NCBI RefSeq assembly: GCF_001704295.1
Contig: NZ_CP012334.1
Location: forward strand, 2,244,084-2,308,083
From: Bordetella sp. H567
GTDB lineage: Bacteria; Pseudomonadota; Gammaproteobacteria; Burkholderiales; Burkholderiaceae_B
DNA: 64,000 nt
Direction: 5' to 3'
A program made the translations under genes and the position numbers. Below, piece by piece: positions 1 through 9,500 of the stretch (position 1 is its first letter; each line of letters opens with the position of its first letter). Below the pieces are notes generated by a model. It saw nothing but the letters and a program-made list of their open reading frames with translations. It searched no databases and was not told the origin of the DNA.

Positions 1-169
1 GAGCGTTGAACGACACAGACAATGCCGGCCGCAGTTTCATCTTAGCTGTTTCGTCGACCGTTCCTCTTGTAAAAACGACCTGTATGCGGAGCGGCACGTG
101 CTGAGCGCGAAGTATTACAGCCGGGAAATCAGCTGTTACTCCACCACGACCACGCATCACGGGAAAGTC

Positions 170-1753
170 ATGCATTTGTTTCGTCTGAAGCATCTTGTTG
201 CCGCAATTGCAACCGCAGCGACGGCCGCCGCCGTCGCCCAACCCAGCCAGTCCAACGCCCAGCTTGCCAAGCCGCCCGTGGTTCCGGCCGCCGGGGCACC
301 GGTTGCACAAGCCACCGACGTCAAGGGTGCCGCGACCCTGTACCAGGTCGTTGAGCAGACGCTCCTCACCAATCCGGAAATCCAGGCTCGCTACAACGAC
401 TTCCGTTCTTCCCTGGAAGGGCAGAACGTCGCCCGCGGCGGCTTCCTGCCGCAAGTCAACGCGCAGGGCTGGCTCGGCCATGAATGGCAAAGCAATCTGC
501 CCGGCCAAGGCTCGGCCAGCTGGAATCGCCCCGGTTATACGCTGGAGCTGCGCCAACTGCTGTTTGACGGCTTCAAGACCACCAGCGACGTGAAGCAGGC
601 CGGTTTCGAAAAGCTGTCGCGCTTCTACGACCTGCTCGCCACCAGCGATGAGATGGCCTTCAATGCGACGCAATCTTTCCTGGACGTCGAGCGCTATCGC
701 GACCTGGAGTTGCTGGCGCGCCAGAACTACAGCCTGCACGAAGAAACGATGAAGCAGATCCGCGAGCGCGCGGATTCCGGCGTGGGCCGCCGCGTGGACC
801 TGGAACAGGCGGGCGGCCGCCTGGCCCTGGCGCAGACCAACCTGATGACGGAAAGCGCCAACCTGAACGACGTGACGCAGCGTTTCCGCCGCGTCACCGG
901 CCTGGATGTGCCGAACACGCTGGCGCCGACTCCGCGCGTGGACGACAAGCTGCCCAAGGATCCGAAGAACTTCAACGACTCGCTGCGCAGCAACCCGTCC
1001 TTTCTGTCGAAGCAGGCGCTGCTGCAGGCCGCCGATGCCGGCGTGCAGTCGTCCAAGGGCGCGTTCTCGCCCAAGTTCGAATTCGTGGCCTCCAGCGGCA
1101 CCGACTCGTCGCAGCCCGGCCCCGACTACAAGAACACGCGCAGCAACAACGTGCAGGTCGTCATGTCGTACAACCTGTACCGCGGCGGTGCCGATTCCGC
1201 GCGTGTGCGCCAGACCTCGGCGCAGAGCTATGCCGCGCGCGACGTCCGCAACTTCACCTGCCGCAATATCCAGCAGGACGTGGCGATCGCATGGAACAAC
1301 GTGGTGCACCTGCGCCAGGCGCTGCCCTTCCTGCGCGACCACGAAGTGGCGACGACCAAGGTCCGCGACGCCTATCGCCAACAGTTCCAGATCGGCCAGC
1401 GCACGCTGCTGGACTTGCTGGATACCGAAAACGAATTGTTCGAATCGCGCCGCGCGCTGACCAACGCGCTGTATGACCTGCAGGTGGCCCAGTACCGCTG
1501 GCTGACGCTGTCGCACAAGCTGCTGCCCACGCTGGGCCTGCGCCCAGCCAACGACGAGACGCCGGAAGAAAACGGCAAGCTCGAAGTCAGCGACGAAGTC
1601 ATCAAGCTGTGCAATTCGACGGTGCCGGACGCCTCGCGCCTCCAGCCCGTGAAGGTGAATTACAACAGCGACATGAGCCCGCCGGATCTGGTACCCGCCG
1701 GCAAGGCTTCCCAACCCAGCCCGGCCAAGCCGGGTTCCACCCCGAAGTGGTGA
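170..1753 (+). CDS. lapE: TolC-family outer-membrane channel of a type I secretion system (LapE-like)
   Basis: Predicted outer-membrane/periplasmic channel for exporting the giant adhesin encoded downstream. The ORF is open from 98, but the ATG at 170 (MHLFRLKHLVAAIATAATAA) begins a clear signal peptide, so that start is chosen; it gives 527 residues. After a Pro/Ala-rich linker the protein shows the outer-membrane efflux repeat twice (first near residue 60, LYQVVEQTLLTNPEI; second near 275), with the usual long helical stretches. It is followed 6 bp later by a small ORF and then by the ABC exporter and the fusion protein, the standard order of a LapEBC-like system. The assignment to adhesin export rests on this gene order; family membership is from the sequence. 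Confidence 0.9.
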   Translation: MHLFRLKHLVAAIATAATAAAVAQPSQSNAQLAKPPVVPAAGAPVAQATDVKGAATLYQVVEQTLLTNPEIQARYNDFRSSLEGQNVARGGFLPQVNAQGWLGHEWQSNLPGQGSASWNRPGYTLELRQLLFDGFKTTSDVKQAGFEKLSRFYDLLATSDEMAFNATQSFLDVERYRDLELLARQNYSLHEETMKQIRERADSGVGRRVDLEQAGGRLALAQTNLMTESANLNDVTQRFRRVTGLDVPNTLAPTPRVDDKLPKDPKNFNDSLRSNPSFLSKQALLQAADAGVQSSKGAFSPKFEFVASSGTDSSQPGPDYKNTRSNNVQVVMSYNLYRGGADSARVRQTSAQSYAARDVRNFTCRNIQQDVAIAWNNVVHLRQALPFLRDHEVATTKVRDAYRQQFQIGQRTLLDLLDTENELFESRRALTNALYDLQVAQYRWLTLSHKLLPTLGLRPANDETPEENGKLEVSDEVIKLCNSTVPDASRLQPVKVNYNSDMSPPDLVPAGKASQPSPAKPGSTPKW

Positions 1754-1759
1754 TCTGCC

Positions 1760-1987
1760 ATGGCGACTCAAGGCGACAAGGAACGAGACGGCGAGTTTTC
1801 CAAGCTCGACCTGGATTTTGTCCGCGTACTCGAAGACCTGATAGACGCCTTGATCGCCAACGGCACGCTGCGGCTGACCGATCTGCCGCCGCAGGCGCAG
1901 CGCAAGCTCAACGAGCGCAAGCAGCACCGGGCCAGGTTATCCGAACATCTGGATTTGTTGGACGATGAAGACGGACAAGTCATTTGA
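1760..1987 (+). CDS. Small acidic/basic helical protein inside the T1SS operon, unknown function
   Basis: A 75-residue protein beginning MATQGDKERDGEFSKLDLDF, 6 bp after the TolC-like gene and overlapping the first 23 bp of the exporter gene, so probably translationally coupled to both. It has no signal peptide, membrane segment or cysteine. It is strongly charged and looks helical (FVRVLEDLIDALIANGTLRL, then a Lys/Arg/Glu-rich tail). I do not recognise the family. Because it is wedged inside the secretion operon it may assist the exporter, but that is inference from position alone. Confidence 0.6.
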   Translation: MATQGDKERDGEFSKLDLDFVRVLEDLIDALIANGTLRLTDLPPQAQRKLNERKQHRARLSEHLDLLDDEDGQVI

Positions 1988-4136
1988 CCGCTCGGTGGAC
2001 TCGTGGCGCGTAGACCCGCGCTCGACCCATGACGATCCCCTGTTGGAATGCCTGGTCGAGCTGACCCGCGTGCATGGCGTGCCGGCCACGGCGCAGGCCC
2101 TGTCGGCGGGGCTGCCGCTGGTGGACCAGCGCCTGACGCCCGCGCTGTTGCCGCGTGCCGCGGCGCGGGCCCGCCTGTCGGCGCGCCTGGTCAAGCGTAC
2201 GGTGGCGGAAATCCCGACCGATATCCTGCCGGCCATCCTGTTGCTGCACGGCGAACGCGCCTGCCTGCTGCTGGAAGCGCGCGAAGGCACATACCTCATC
2301 AGCCATCCCGAACTGGGCGCGGGCGCGGTGGAAATCACTGCGGAGGAACTGGCGCAGGATTACACGGGCATGGCGTGCTTCGTACGCCCGCAGTTCCGCT
2401 TCGACGCGCGCTCGCCGGAGATCGGCAAGGTGCGCGGCCGGCACTGGTTCTGGTCGGCGATATTCGAGAACCGGCGGCTGTACCGCGACGCCATCCTGGC
2501 GGCGCTGCTGATCAACGTCTTCGCCATGGCGATGCCGCTGTTCACGATGAACGTGTACGACCGTGTCGTCCCCAACAACGCGCTCGAGACCCTTTGGGTG
2601 CTGGTGGTGGGGATCGCCATCGTGGTGATCTTCAATACCATCCTTACCACGGCCCGGTCCCACGTGATCGACAGCGCGAGCAAGCGCGTGGATGTGCGCT
2701 TGTCGGCACTGATCATGGAGCGCGTCCTGGACCTGCGCATGGAAGCTCGGCCCGCGTCGGTGGGCTCGTTCGCCGCCAACCTGCGTTCCTTCGAGTCCAT
2801 ACGCGACTTCATCGCCTCGGCCAGCATTACCACGCTGGTCGACCTGCCGTTCGTTGTCCTGTTCTTGCTGGTGCTGGCGTGGATTTCGCCGTGGATGCTG
2901 ATTCCACCGGTGGTTGCCATCGTGCTGATCGTGCTGGTCTCCCTGGCGGCGCAGTTCCGCATGGAGACCTTGACCATGGCGTCCTACCAAGCCTCGTCTC
3001 AGCGCAATGCCACCCTGGTGGAGGCCCTGACGGGCTTCGAAACGGTCAAGACCTTGAACGCCCAGGGCGCCATGCAGCGCAACTGGGAGCGATCCACCGA
3101 GTACATCGCCAACATCAGCAGCAAGCTGAAGCTGATGTCCAGCACGACGGTGGGCTTCGTCGCGGCCATGCAGCAGCTGGTGTCGGTGGCGGTGGTGACG
3201 ATAGGCGTGTACCTGGCGCACGATTCGGCCGTGTCCATGGGCGGCATTATCGCGGCGTCGATGATTTCCGGCCGCTGCCTGGTGCCGCTGGGCCAGATCG
3301 CCGGGCTGCTGATGCAATACCAGAACGCACGGACGTCGCTGGGCTCCATCGACAACTACATGCAACTGCCGGTCGAACGCCCGGAAACCGCGGAGTTCCT
3401 GCATCGACCGGTCTTCCACGGATCGGTCGAGTTCCGCGACGTGACCTTTTCCTATCCCGGCGCCGCGCAGCCCGTGCTGCAGAACGTGTCCTTCAAGCTG
3501 AATCCCGGTGACAAGGTCGGCATCATCGGCCGCATCGGCTCGGGCAAGACCACGCTCGAAAAGCTGATCATGGGCCTGTACCAGCCATCCGAAGGCACGG
3601 TGCTGCTGGATGGCGTGGACGTCCGCCAGATCGACCCGGCCGACCTGCGCCGCGCGATCGGCTACGTGCCCCAGGACCCGGTGCTGTTCTACGGCAGCTT
3701 GAAGCACAACATCTCCATGGGCGCGCCCTACGCGGACGACGCCAGCATTCTGGCGGCGGCCGAGGTCGCGGGCGTGAGCGAGTTCGCGAACGTGCATCCG
3801 GACGGCTTCGACATGCTGATCGGCGAACGCGGCGAATCCTTGTCCGGGGGCCAGCGGCAGTCGGTGGCGATCTCGCGTGCCTTGATCAACGATCCGCCGG
3901 TGCTGCTGCTGGATGAGCCCAGCAGCAATATGGATCACCAGAGCGAAGCGCGCTTGCGCAAGCAGCTGAGCGCCGCGGGCGCCAACAAGACGATGTTCCT
4001 CATCACCCACCGCACGGCGCTGCTGGAACTGGTGACGCGCCTGATCGTGATCGATGGCGGCCGTATCGTGGCCGATGGTCCCAAGGACCAGGTCGTCGAA
4101 GCGTTGCGCACGGGCCGGGTGGGACGAGGGAGCTGA
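1965..4136 (+). CDS. lapB: Type I secretion ABC exporter, C39-like/permease/ATPase (LapB-like)
   Basis: Inner-membrane ABC transporter that would power export of the adhesin; 723 residues, the normal length for a LapB/HlyB-type protein. The N-terminal ~130 residues resemble a C39-like domain without a convincing catalytic Cys/His arrangement, as in exporters that bind but do not cleave their substrate. Membrane segments span about residues 160-460 (IFENRRLYRDAILAALLINV onward). The ATPase domain has Walker A GRIGSGKTT near 521, signature LSGGQR near 626 and Walker B VLLLDEPSS near 646. The ATG overlaps the preceding small gene; 2 bp separate its stop from the fusion-protein gene. Confidence 0.93.
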   Translation: MKTDKSFDRSVDSWRVDPRSTHDDPLLECLVELTRVHGVPATAQALSAGLPLVDQRLTPALLPRAAARARLSARLVKRTVAEIPTDILPAILLLHGERACLLLEAREGTYLISHPELGAGAVEITAEELAQDYTGMACFVRPQFRFDARSPEIGKVRGRHWFWSAIFENRRLYRDAILAALLINVFAMAMPLFTMNVYDRVVPNNALETLWVLVVGIAIVVIFNTILTTARSHVIDSASKRVDVRLSALIMERVLDLRMEARPASVGSFAANLRSFESIRDFIASASITTLVDLPFVVLFLLVLAWISPWMLIPPVVAIVLIVLVSLAAQFRMETLTMASYQASSQRNATLVEALTGFETVKTLNAQGAMQRNWERSTEYIANISSKLKLMSSTTVGFVAAMQQLVSVAVVTIGVYLAHDSAVSMGGIIAASMISGRCLVPLGQIAGLLMQYQNARTSLGSIDNYMQLPVERPETAEFLHRPVFHGSVEFRDVTFSYPGAAQPVLQNVSFKLNPGDKVGIIGRIGSGKTTLEKLIMGLYQPSEGTVLLDGVDVRQIDPADLRRAIGYVPQDPVLFYGSLKHNISMGAPYADDASILAAAEVAGVSEFANVHPDGFDMLIGERGESLSGGQRQSVAISRALINDPPVLLLDEPSSNMDHQSEARLRKQLSAAGANKTMFLITHRTALLELVTRLIVIDGGRIVADGPKDQVVEALRTGRVGRGS

Positions 4137-4138
4137 TC

Positions 4139-5560
4139 ATGGACACGCATGTCGCGAACGGAAACGGTTCCTTCCTGGGGGCGCTCGTGCGTCTGCCGCG
4201 GACGGTGTTCGTCAAGCTGTTCGACATCCTGTTGGATGGCGAGGAGCGAGGCAAGCCCAAGGTGACGACCGGCTATACCGGCAATGCCGAGTGGGCGATC
4301 TATCACTCCGATGCGCGAGGCGCGCGCGTGCTGCTATGGACCTCGGTGGTCGTGGTGGCGGGCTTGCTGACCTGGGCTGCCTATGGCCCCATCGACGAAG
4401 TGGTGCGCGGCGAGGGCAAGGTCGTGCCGTCGCGCCAGGTCCAGGTGGTGCAGAGCCTGGACGGCGGTATCGTCAAGGAAATCATGGTGCGGCCTGGCCA
4501 GACCGTCGAGCCAGGCCAGATCCTGCTGAAGATCGACCCGACGCGCTTCAATTCCTCCCTGGGCGAGAACCAGGCCGAATACCTGTCGCTGCAAGCCAAG
4601 GCCTCGCGCCTGCGCGCCCTGGCGACCGGCGAGCCCTTCGAGGTGCCGCCGGAAGTGCAGGAAAAGCTGCCTGTCGCGGCGGAGGCCGAGCGCAATGCAT
4701 GGATCCAGCGCACCAACGAATTGAATGCGACGATCAACGTCGCCAAGGAACAGGTCAAGCAACGCCAGGAAGAACTGCGGGAAACCCAGGCCAAGCGCGA
4801 CCAGGCGTCCACCACTTGCTCGTTGACGTCGCGGGAACTGGCGGTGACGCGGCCGCTCCTGAGCAGTGGCGCGGTTTCCGAAGTGGATCTGCTGCGCCTG
4901 CAGCGCGATGTCGCCAAGAGCTGCGGCGACCAGAAGGCAGCCGAAGCCCAGATTGACCGCATCCAGGCGTCCATCCAGGAGGCCCTGAGCAAGACCAAGG
5001 AAGCGGAACTGACTATCCGCAACCAGGCGCGCAGCGACCTGTCGGATACCACGACCAAGCTGCGTACGCTGGGCGAAGGCAAGCTGGCGCTGGCCGACAA
5101 GGTCAAGCTGGCGGAGATCCGCTCCCCGGTGCGTGGCACGGTCAAGACCTTGCTGGCGAACACGGTTGGCGGCGTGGTGCAGCCCGGCAAGGACATCATC
5201 GAGATTGTCCCGACCGACGACACGCTGCTGCTGGAAGTGCGTATCCAGCCGCGCGACATCGGCTTCCTGCACGCGCAGCAGAAGGCGGAGGTGAAGTTCA
5301 CGGCCTATGACTTCTCCATCTACGGCGGTTTGCCGGGCGTCGTGGAGCAGATCAACGCCGACACGACCACCGACGAGCGCGGCAATTCGTTCTACATCGT
5401 GCGGGTACGCACCGATCGCGCCACCGTTGGCGACACGCATCTGCCGATTATCCCGGGCATGATCGCCGAAGTGCATATCCTTACCGGCAAACGGACGGTG
5501 CTGCAGTACCTGCTCAAGCCCATCCTGCGCGCCAAAGAAAACGCATTCACCGAACGCTAG
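4139..5560 (+). CDS. lapC: HlyD-family periplasmic adaptor of type I secretion (LapC-like)
   Basis: Membrane-fusion protein of 473 residues linking the ABC exporter to the TolC-like channel. It shows a short cytoplasmic N-terminus, one membrane segment at about residues 62-81 (ARVLLWTSVVVVAGLLTWAA), a biotinyl-lipoyl-like segment (SLDGGIVKEIMVRPGQTVEP), a long alpha-helical hairpin with many Glu/Lys/Gln, and the C-terminal beta domain with the HlyD signature region (IRSPVRGTVKTL; PGMIAEVHILTGKRTVLQYL). It starts 2 bp after the exporter stop and is clearly in the same operon. About 106 bp follow before the next gene. Confidence 0.93.
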   Translation: MDTHVANGNGSFLGALVRLPRTVFVKLFDILLDGEERGKPKVTTGYTGNAEWAIYHSDARGARVLLWTSVVVVAGLLTWAAYGPIDEVVRGEGKVVPSRQVQVVQSLDGGIVKEIMVRPGQTVEPGQILLKIDPTRFNSSLGENQAEYLSLQAKASRLRALATGEPFEVPPEVQEKLPVAAEAERNAWIQRTNELNATINVAKEQVKQRQEELRETQAKRDQASTTCSLTSRELAVTRPLLSSGAVSEVDLLRLQRDVAKSCGDQKAAEAQIDRIQASIQEALSKTKEAELTIRNQARSDLSDTTTKLRTLGEGKLALADKVKLAEIRSPVRGTVKTLLANTVGGVVQPGKDIIEIVPTDDTLLLEVRIQPRDIGFLHAQQKAEVKFTAYDFSIYGGLPGVVEQINADTTTDERGNSFYIVRVRTDRATVGDTHLPIIPGMIAEVHILTGKRTVLQYLLKPILRAKENAFTER

Positions 5561-5666
5561 GCGGGCAGGGGCCGGCCGACAGCCCCGCTCGCTCGTTCGG
5601 ATTCGCATCCGCATACCCCGCGCGCGGCGCGTCACGTCGCGCCGCAGCGGGCTACTGGAAGAGGTA

Positions 5667-6296
5667 TTGATGCACGTGGCACCGGTTCTGTTCGTCACCC
5701 ATGACGATCTGCTATGGAAACACTGGTCGGGCCTGGACGCGCGACGCTGGCTGCCTGCGCGCGGGCGCACGCTGCCGGATGTCTCGCGCTGGCGCGAACA
5801 GGGCAGGTCGCTGGTGGTGGTGGATGCGGACCTGCCCAGGCTTCCGGCTTGGAATTCCGAGCAGTGGACCGGCGCGATCAAGGGCTTGCGCGCCATCGTG
5901 GCCAGCGCGCGTCCGCATGACGAACAGGGCACCAAGGTGCTGGCCTCCGGTGCCGTGGGCTATTGCCATACCTATGCACCGCCGGCCTTGCTGAACCAGG
6001 TCCTGGAAGTGGTGGACGCCGGCGAGATCTGGATGGGGCGCTCCCTGGTGACGCGTCTGCTGCGACTGGTGGAAAGCCGCGCGGGCGGCAAGGAAGAATG
6101 GCACGCCAATGCGCTGACCGAGCGCGAGGACATGGTCGCGCGCCGTGCCGCGGTGGGCGAGGCCAACGGCGAAATCGCCGCCGCACTGGGCATCACCGAG
6201 CGCACGGTCAAGGCGCACCTCTCGTCGGTCTTCGAAAAACTGGGGGTAAGCGACCGCCTCCAGCTGGCGCTGCGGGTACACGGCATCAGCCGTTGA
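5667..6296 (+). CDS. LuxR-type DNA-binding regulator with a degenerate receiver-like domain
   Basis: A 209-residue regulator. The C-terminus (about residues 145-209) is a clear LuxR/NarL helix-turn-helix (TEREDMVARRAAVGEANGEI; GITERTVKAHLSSVFEKLGV). The N-terminus looks like a response-regulator fold: an acidic pair at 13-14 (THDD) and a strand ending VVVDADLP with Asp53/Asp55. The conserved Lys expected near the end of a receiver is not visible (YCHTYAPPALLNQV), so phosphorylation is doubtful. SD gaggt precedes the ATG. It sits between the secretion genes and the adhesin and is a good candidate for controlling one or both. No sensor kinase gene is adjacent. Confidence 0.85.
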   Translation: MMHVAPVLFVTHDDLLWKHWSGLDARRWLPARGRTLPDVSRWREQGRSLVVVDADLPRLPAWNSEQWTGAIKGLRAIVASARPHDEQGTKVLASGAVGYCHTYAPPALLNQVLEVVDAGEIWMGRSLVTRLLRLVESRAGGKEEWHANALTEREDMVARRAAVGEANGEIAAALGITERTVKAHLSSVFEKLGVSDRLQLALRVHGISR

Positions 6297-6587
6297 GCGG
6301 CTGCGCGGCGCGACGGCCGTGCCGTACCCTGCGCCCGCCGGGCGATGGCCGGATGCCTGGCCCCGAACGGACGGCACCCATTCCCGCCGCGGCCCAGCCC
6401 GGACAACCGGGTATACAACCGCAGGCGCATCCTTGTTTACTACGCCCAGCCGTACGCCTCGTAGGTTCGGTGGGCCTGTTCAGCGGCCTCCCCTCCCTTC
6501 ACCTGACTACAAAACCTGTCCTCCAGGACAATATCCGCCATACGGCCCGGTCTATAGGATTACGCCATCTAAAACCGGAGCTAAAAA
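6297..6587 (+). promoter_or_regulatory. Adhesin upstream region
   Basis: This 291-bp gap holds no supported gene. Visible items are a short dyad GTCCT-CC-AGGAC at 6518-6529, a candidate -10 (TATAGGAT, 6553-6560) with no convincing -35 at standard spacing, and a good ribosome site GGAG at 6577-6580, 7 bp before the adhesin ATG. The drop in GC toward its 3' end fits a promoter driving the adhesin separately from the secretion operon. The dyad could be an operator for the neighbouring LuxR-type protein, but nothing in the sequence proves it. Confidence 0.4.
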
Positions 6588-9500
6588 ATGGCCTTCTCCA
6601 CTCCCGCCGTAGTCACGCAAGTCGTCGGTCGCGCCTGGATACGCAACAGCGACGGCTCGCTGACCGAACTGCATGCCGGCAGCCGGATTCCGCCCGATAC
6701 CGAAATCGTGACCGCGTCAGGCGCCACCGTCGCCCTGCAGACGGAAGGCGGGATGCCGTTGACCATCGGCGAGAACCGCGACGTGGCCTTCAATGCCGAC
6801 ATGGCGGGCCAGCCGGTCGACCGTTCCGAAGCCGCCGTGGCCGCGCCCACCGGTACCGATTCCGACCGCCTGCTGGCGGCCCTGCAGAATGGCCAAGACC
6901 CGTTCGACAACCTGGACCCCACCGCGGCCCTGGTGGCTGGCGGTGGCGATGCCGGCGGCAGCAGCTTCGTGCGCCTGGCCCGTGTCGTCGAGTCGACCTC
7001 CCCGCTGGACCTGGCCTACCCGGGTGCCGGCACGCCGTCCATCAATCTGCTGACGCCGGCCGGCCTTGCCACCAATACCAACGCACCGGCCAATGACGCG
7101 CCCGTCGCCGGCAACGACACGAACACGACGACCGAAAAGTCCTTCGTGACCGGCAACATCCTGACCAACGACGCCGATCCCAATGGCGACGCGGTCTTCA
7201 TCCAATCCGTGGCCGGCAACCCCATGGCCACCGGCGGAGTCACCGTGGCCGGTTCCACCGGCGGCACCTTCACCGTCTTCCCCAACGGCACGTACATCTT
7301 CAATCCGGGTGAGGCGTACCACAACCTGGGCGCGGGCCAGTCGACGACCAGCAGCATCACCTACACGGTGTCCGATCCCTTCGGCAATACGTCCACGGCC
7401 ACGGTGACCGTGACCGTGAACGGCTTGAACGATGCACCCACCGCCACCACGGTCGACAACATCAACGGCACCGACGCGCAGCAGAACGTCAATGTGAGCG
7501 TGGCCGGCCACTTCGCCGACGTGGACAACGGCGACAAGCTGACCTATACGGCCAACGGCCTGCCCCCCGGCCTGACGATCGACCCGAACACCGGCGTGAT
7601 CACCGGCAACATCGACCACTCCGCGTCGCAAGGCGGCAACAACGGCGTGTACCAGGTCACCATTACGGCGACCGATACCAGCGGCGCCACGGTCACCGAA
7701 ACCTTCAACTGGAACGTCACCAATCCCGCTCCCGTTGCCGTCAATGATGCCGGCACGACAAGCGAGGACACCGCGGTGTCGGGCAACGTGCTGACCGGCA
7801 ACGCCCAGGGCGTGGGCCGCGACAGCGACCCGGATGGCGATACGCTGACGGTCGTGCATGCTGGCGATCGCGACGTCACGGCACAGGGCGTGGAGGTGGC
7901 CGGATCCGCCGGCGGGACCTTCACCATCCGTGCGGATGGCTCGTATTCGTTCAATCCGGGCGAGGACTTCCAGAGCCTGGCGGCCGGCGAGACCAAGACG
8001 ACGACCGTTACATACACGATTTCCGACGGCGAAGGCGGCACGTCCACGGCGACGTTGACGCTCACGGTCACCGGCACCAACGATGTGCCCGTCATCACCC
8101 CGGGCGAAGGCGGCCCCGACGCCAACCACGTCAAGGAAGACCAGGTCCTGACGGCCGAAGGCAAGCTGGACATCGTCGATGCCGACCACGACCAGTCCTT
8201 CTTCCAGGCACAGAACGGTACGGCCGGCCAGCATGGCACCTTCTCCATCGATGCCGATGGCCACTGGACGTACAACCTGACGAACGACGATCCGCAGGTG
8301 CAGCAGCTGGCCGTGGGCGAGCACTTGACCGAAACATTCACGGTGAAGGCGGCCGACGGCACCGAGACGGCCGTGACGATCACCATCGACGGCACGAACG
8401 ACGTCCCGACCATCAGCGGTCCCGGCACGGCTGCCGCCACCGAAGATGTGGAACAGACGGTTTCCGGCCAATTGACGGTGGCCGACGTCGATACCAGCGA
8501 TACGCACGCGTGGTCGGTGTCCGGCGAGCCCAAGGGCCAATACGGCACCATCAGCGTGGACCAGACCGGCAAGTGGACGTACACCATCGACCAGCAGGCC
8601 ACGCAGGCGCTGGCCAAGGACCAGCAGGTCCAGGAAACGTTCCACATCCTGGTCGATGACGGCCATGGCGGCACGGCCGTCCAGGACGTCACGATCACGA
8701 TCACCGGCACGAACGACGTTCCGGAAGTCAGCAGCGGCGCCAACGCCGTGACGGAAGACCAGAACGTCAGCGACGACGGCCAACTGGTTGCGAGCGGCCA
8801 GCTGACGATCGCCGATGCGGACGCCGGTGAAAGCAATTTCCGTCCGGGCGCCACGTTCGACCACAGCACGGGCAACGGCAACGCGGCCCTGGGCACGCTG
8901 GAATTCAATGCCGACGGTTCGTACACCTACAAGGTGGACAACAGCAACGCGGTGGTGCAGGGCCTGCGCAGCGGCGAAAGCATCGTCGAGACCTACACGG
9001 TGACCAGCCAGGACGGCACGGCCACCAGCACGATCACGATCACGATCAACGGTACCGACGACGTACCGGTGATCACCCCGCATTCGCCGGACAGCGACAA
9101 GGGCGAGGTGAAGGAAGACACGACGCTGGCGACCAGCGGCAAGCTGGACATCGTCGACGCCGACCATGACCAGTCGTTCTTCCAGGCGCAGGACAATACG
9201 GTTACCCAGCACGGCACGTTCAGCATCGATGCGAATGGCAACTGGACGTACAACCTGAACAACAGCGATCCGAAGGTCCAGGAACTGGGCGTGGGCGAGA
9301 GCCTGACGGAGACGATCACGGTGGTGACGGCCGACGGCACGACGACCGAAGTGGTCGTGACGATCGACGGAACGAACGATGTGCCGCAGATCAGCGGCGA
9401 AGCCACGGGCGCGATCAAGGAAGACGTGGCGCCGTCTGTGTCGGGCCAGCTGGCCGTGTCGGACGTGGACGTGAACGACGCGCATACCTGGTCGGTACAG

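Noticed and set aside
1980-4010. Long minus-strand ORF opposite the exporter (and similar ones at 20090-22075, 33915-35174, 44440-45903)
   Set aside because: Opposite strands of well-recognised genes with high third-position GC; Arg/His/Gln-rich translations without motifs.
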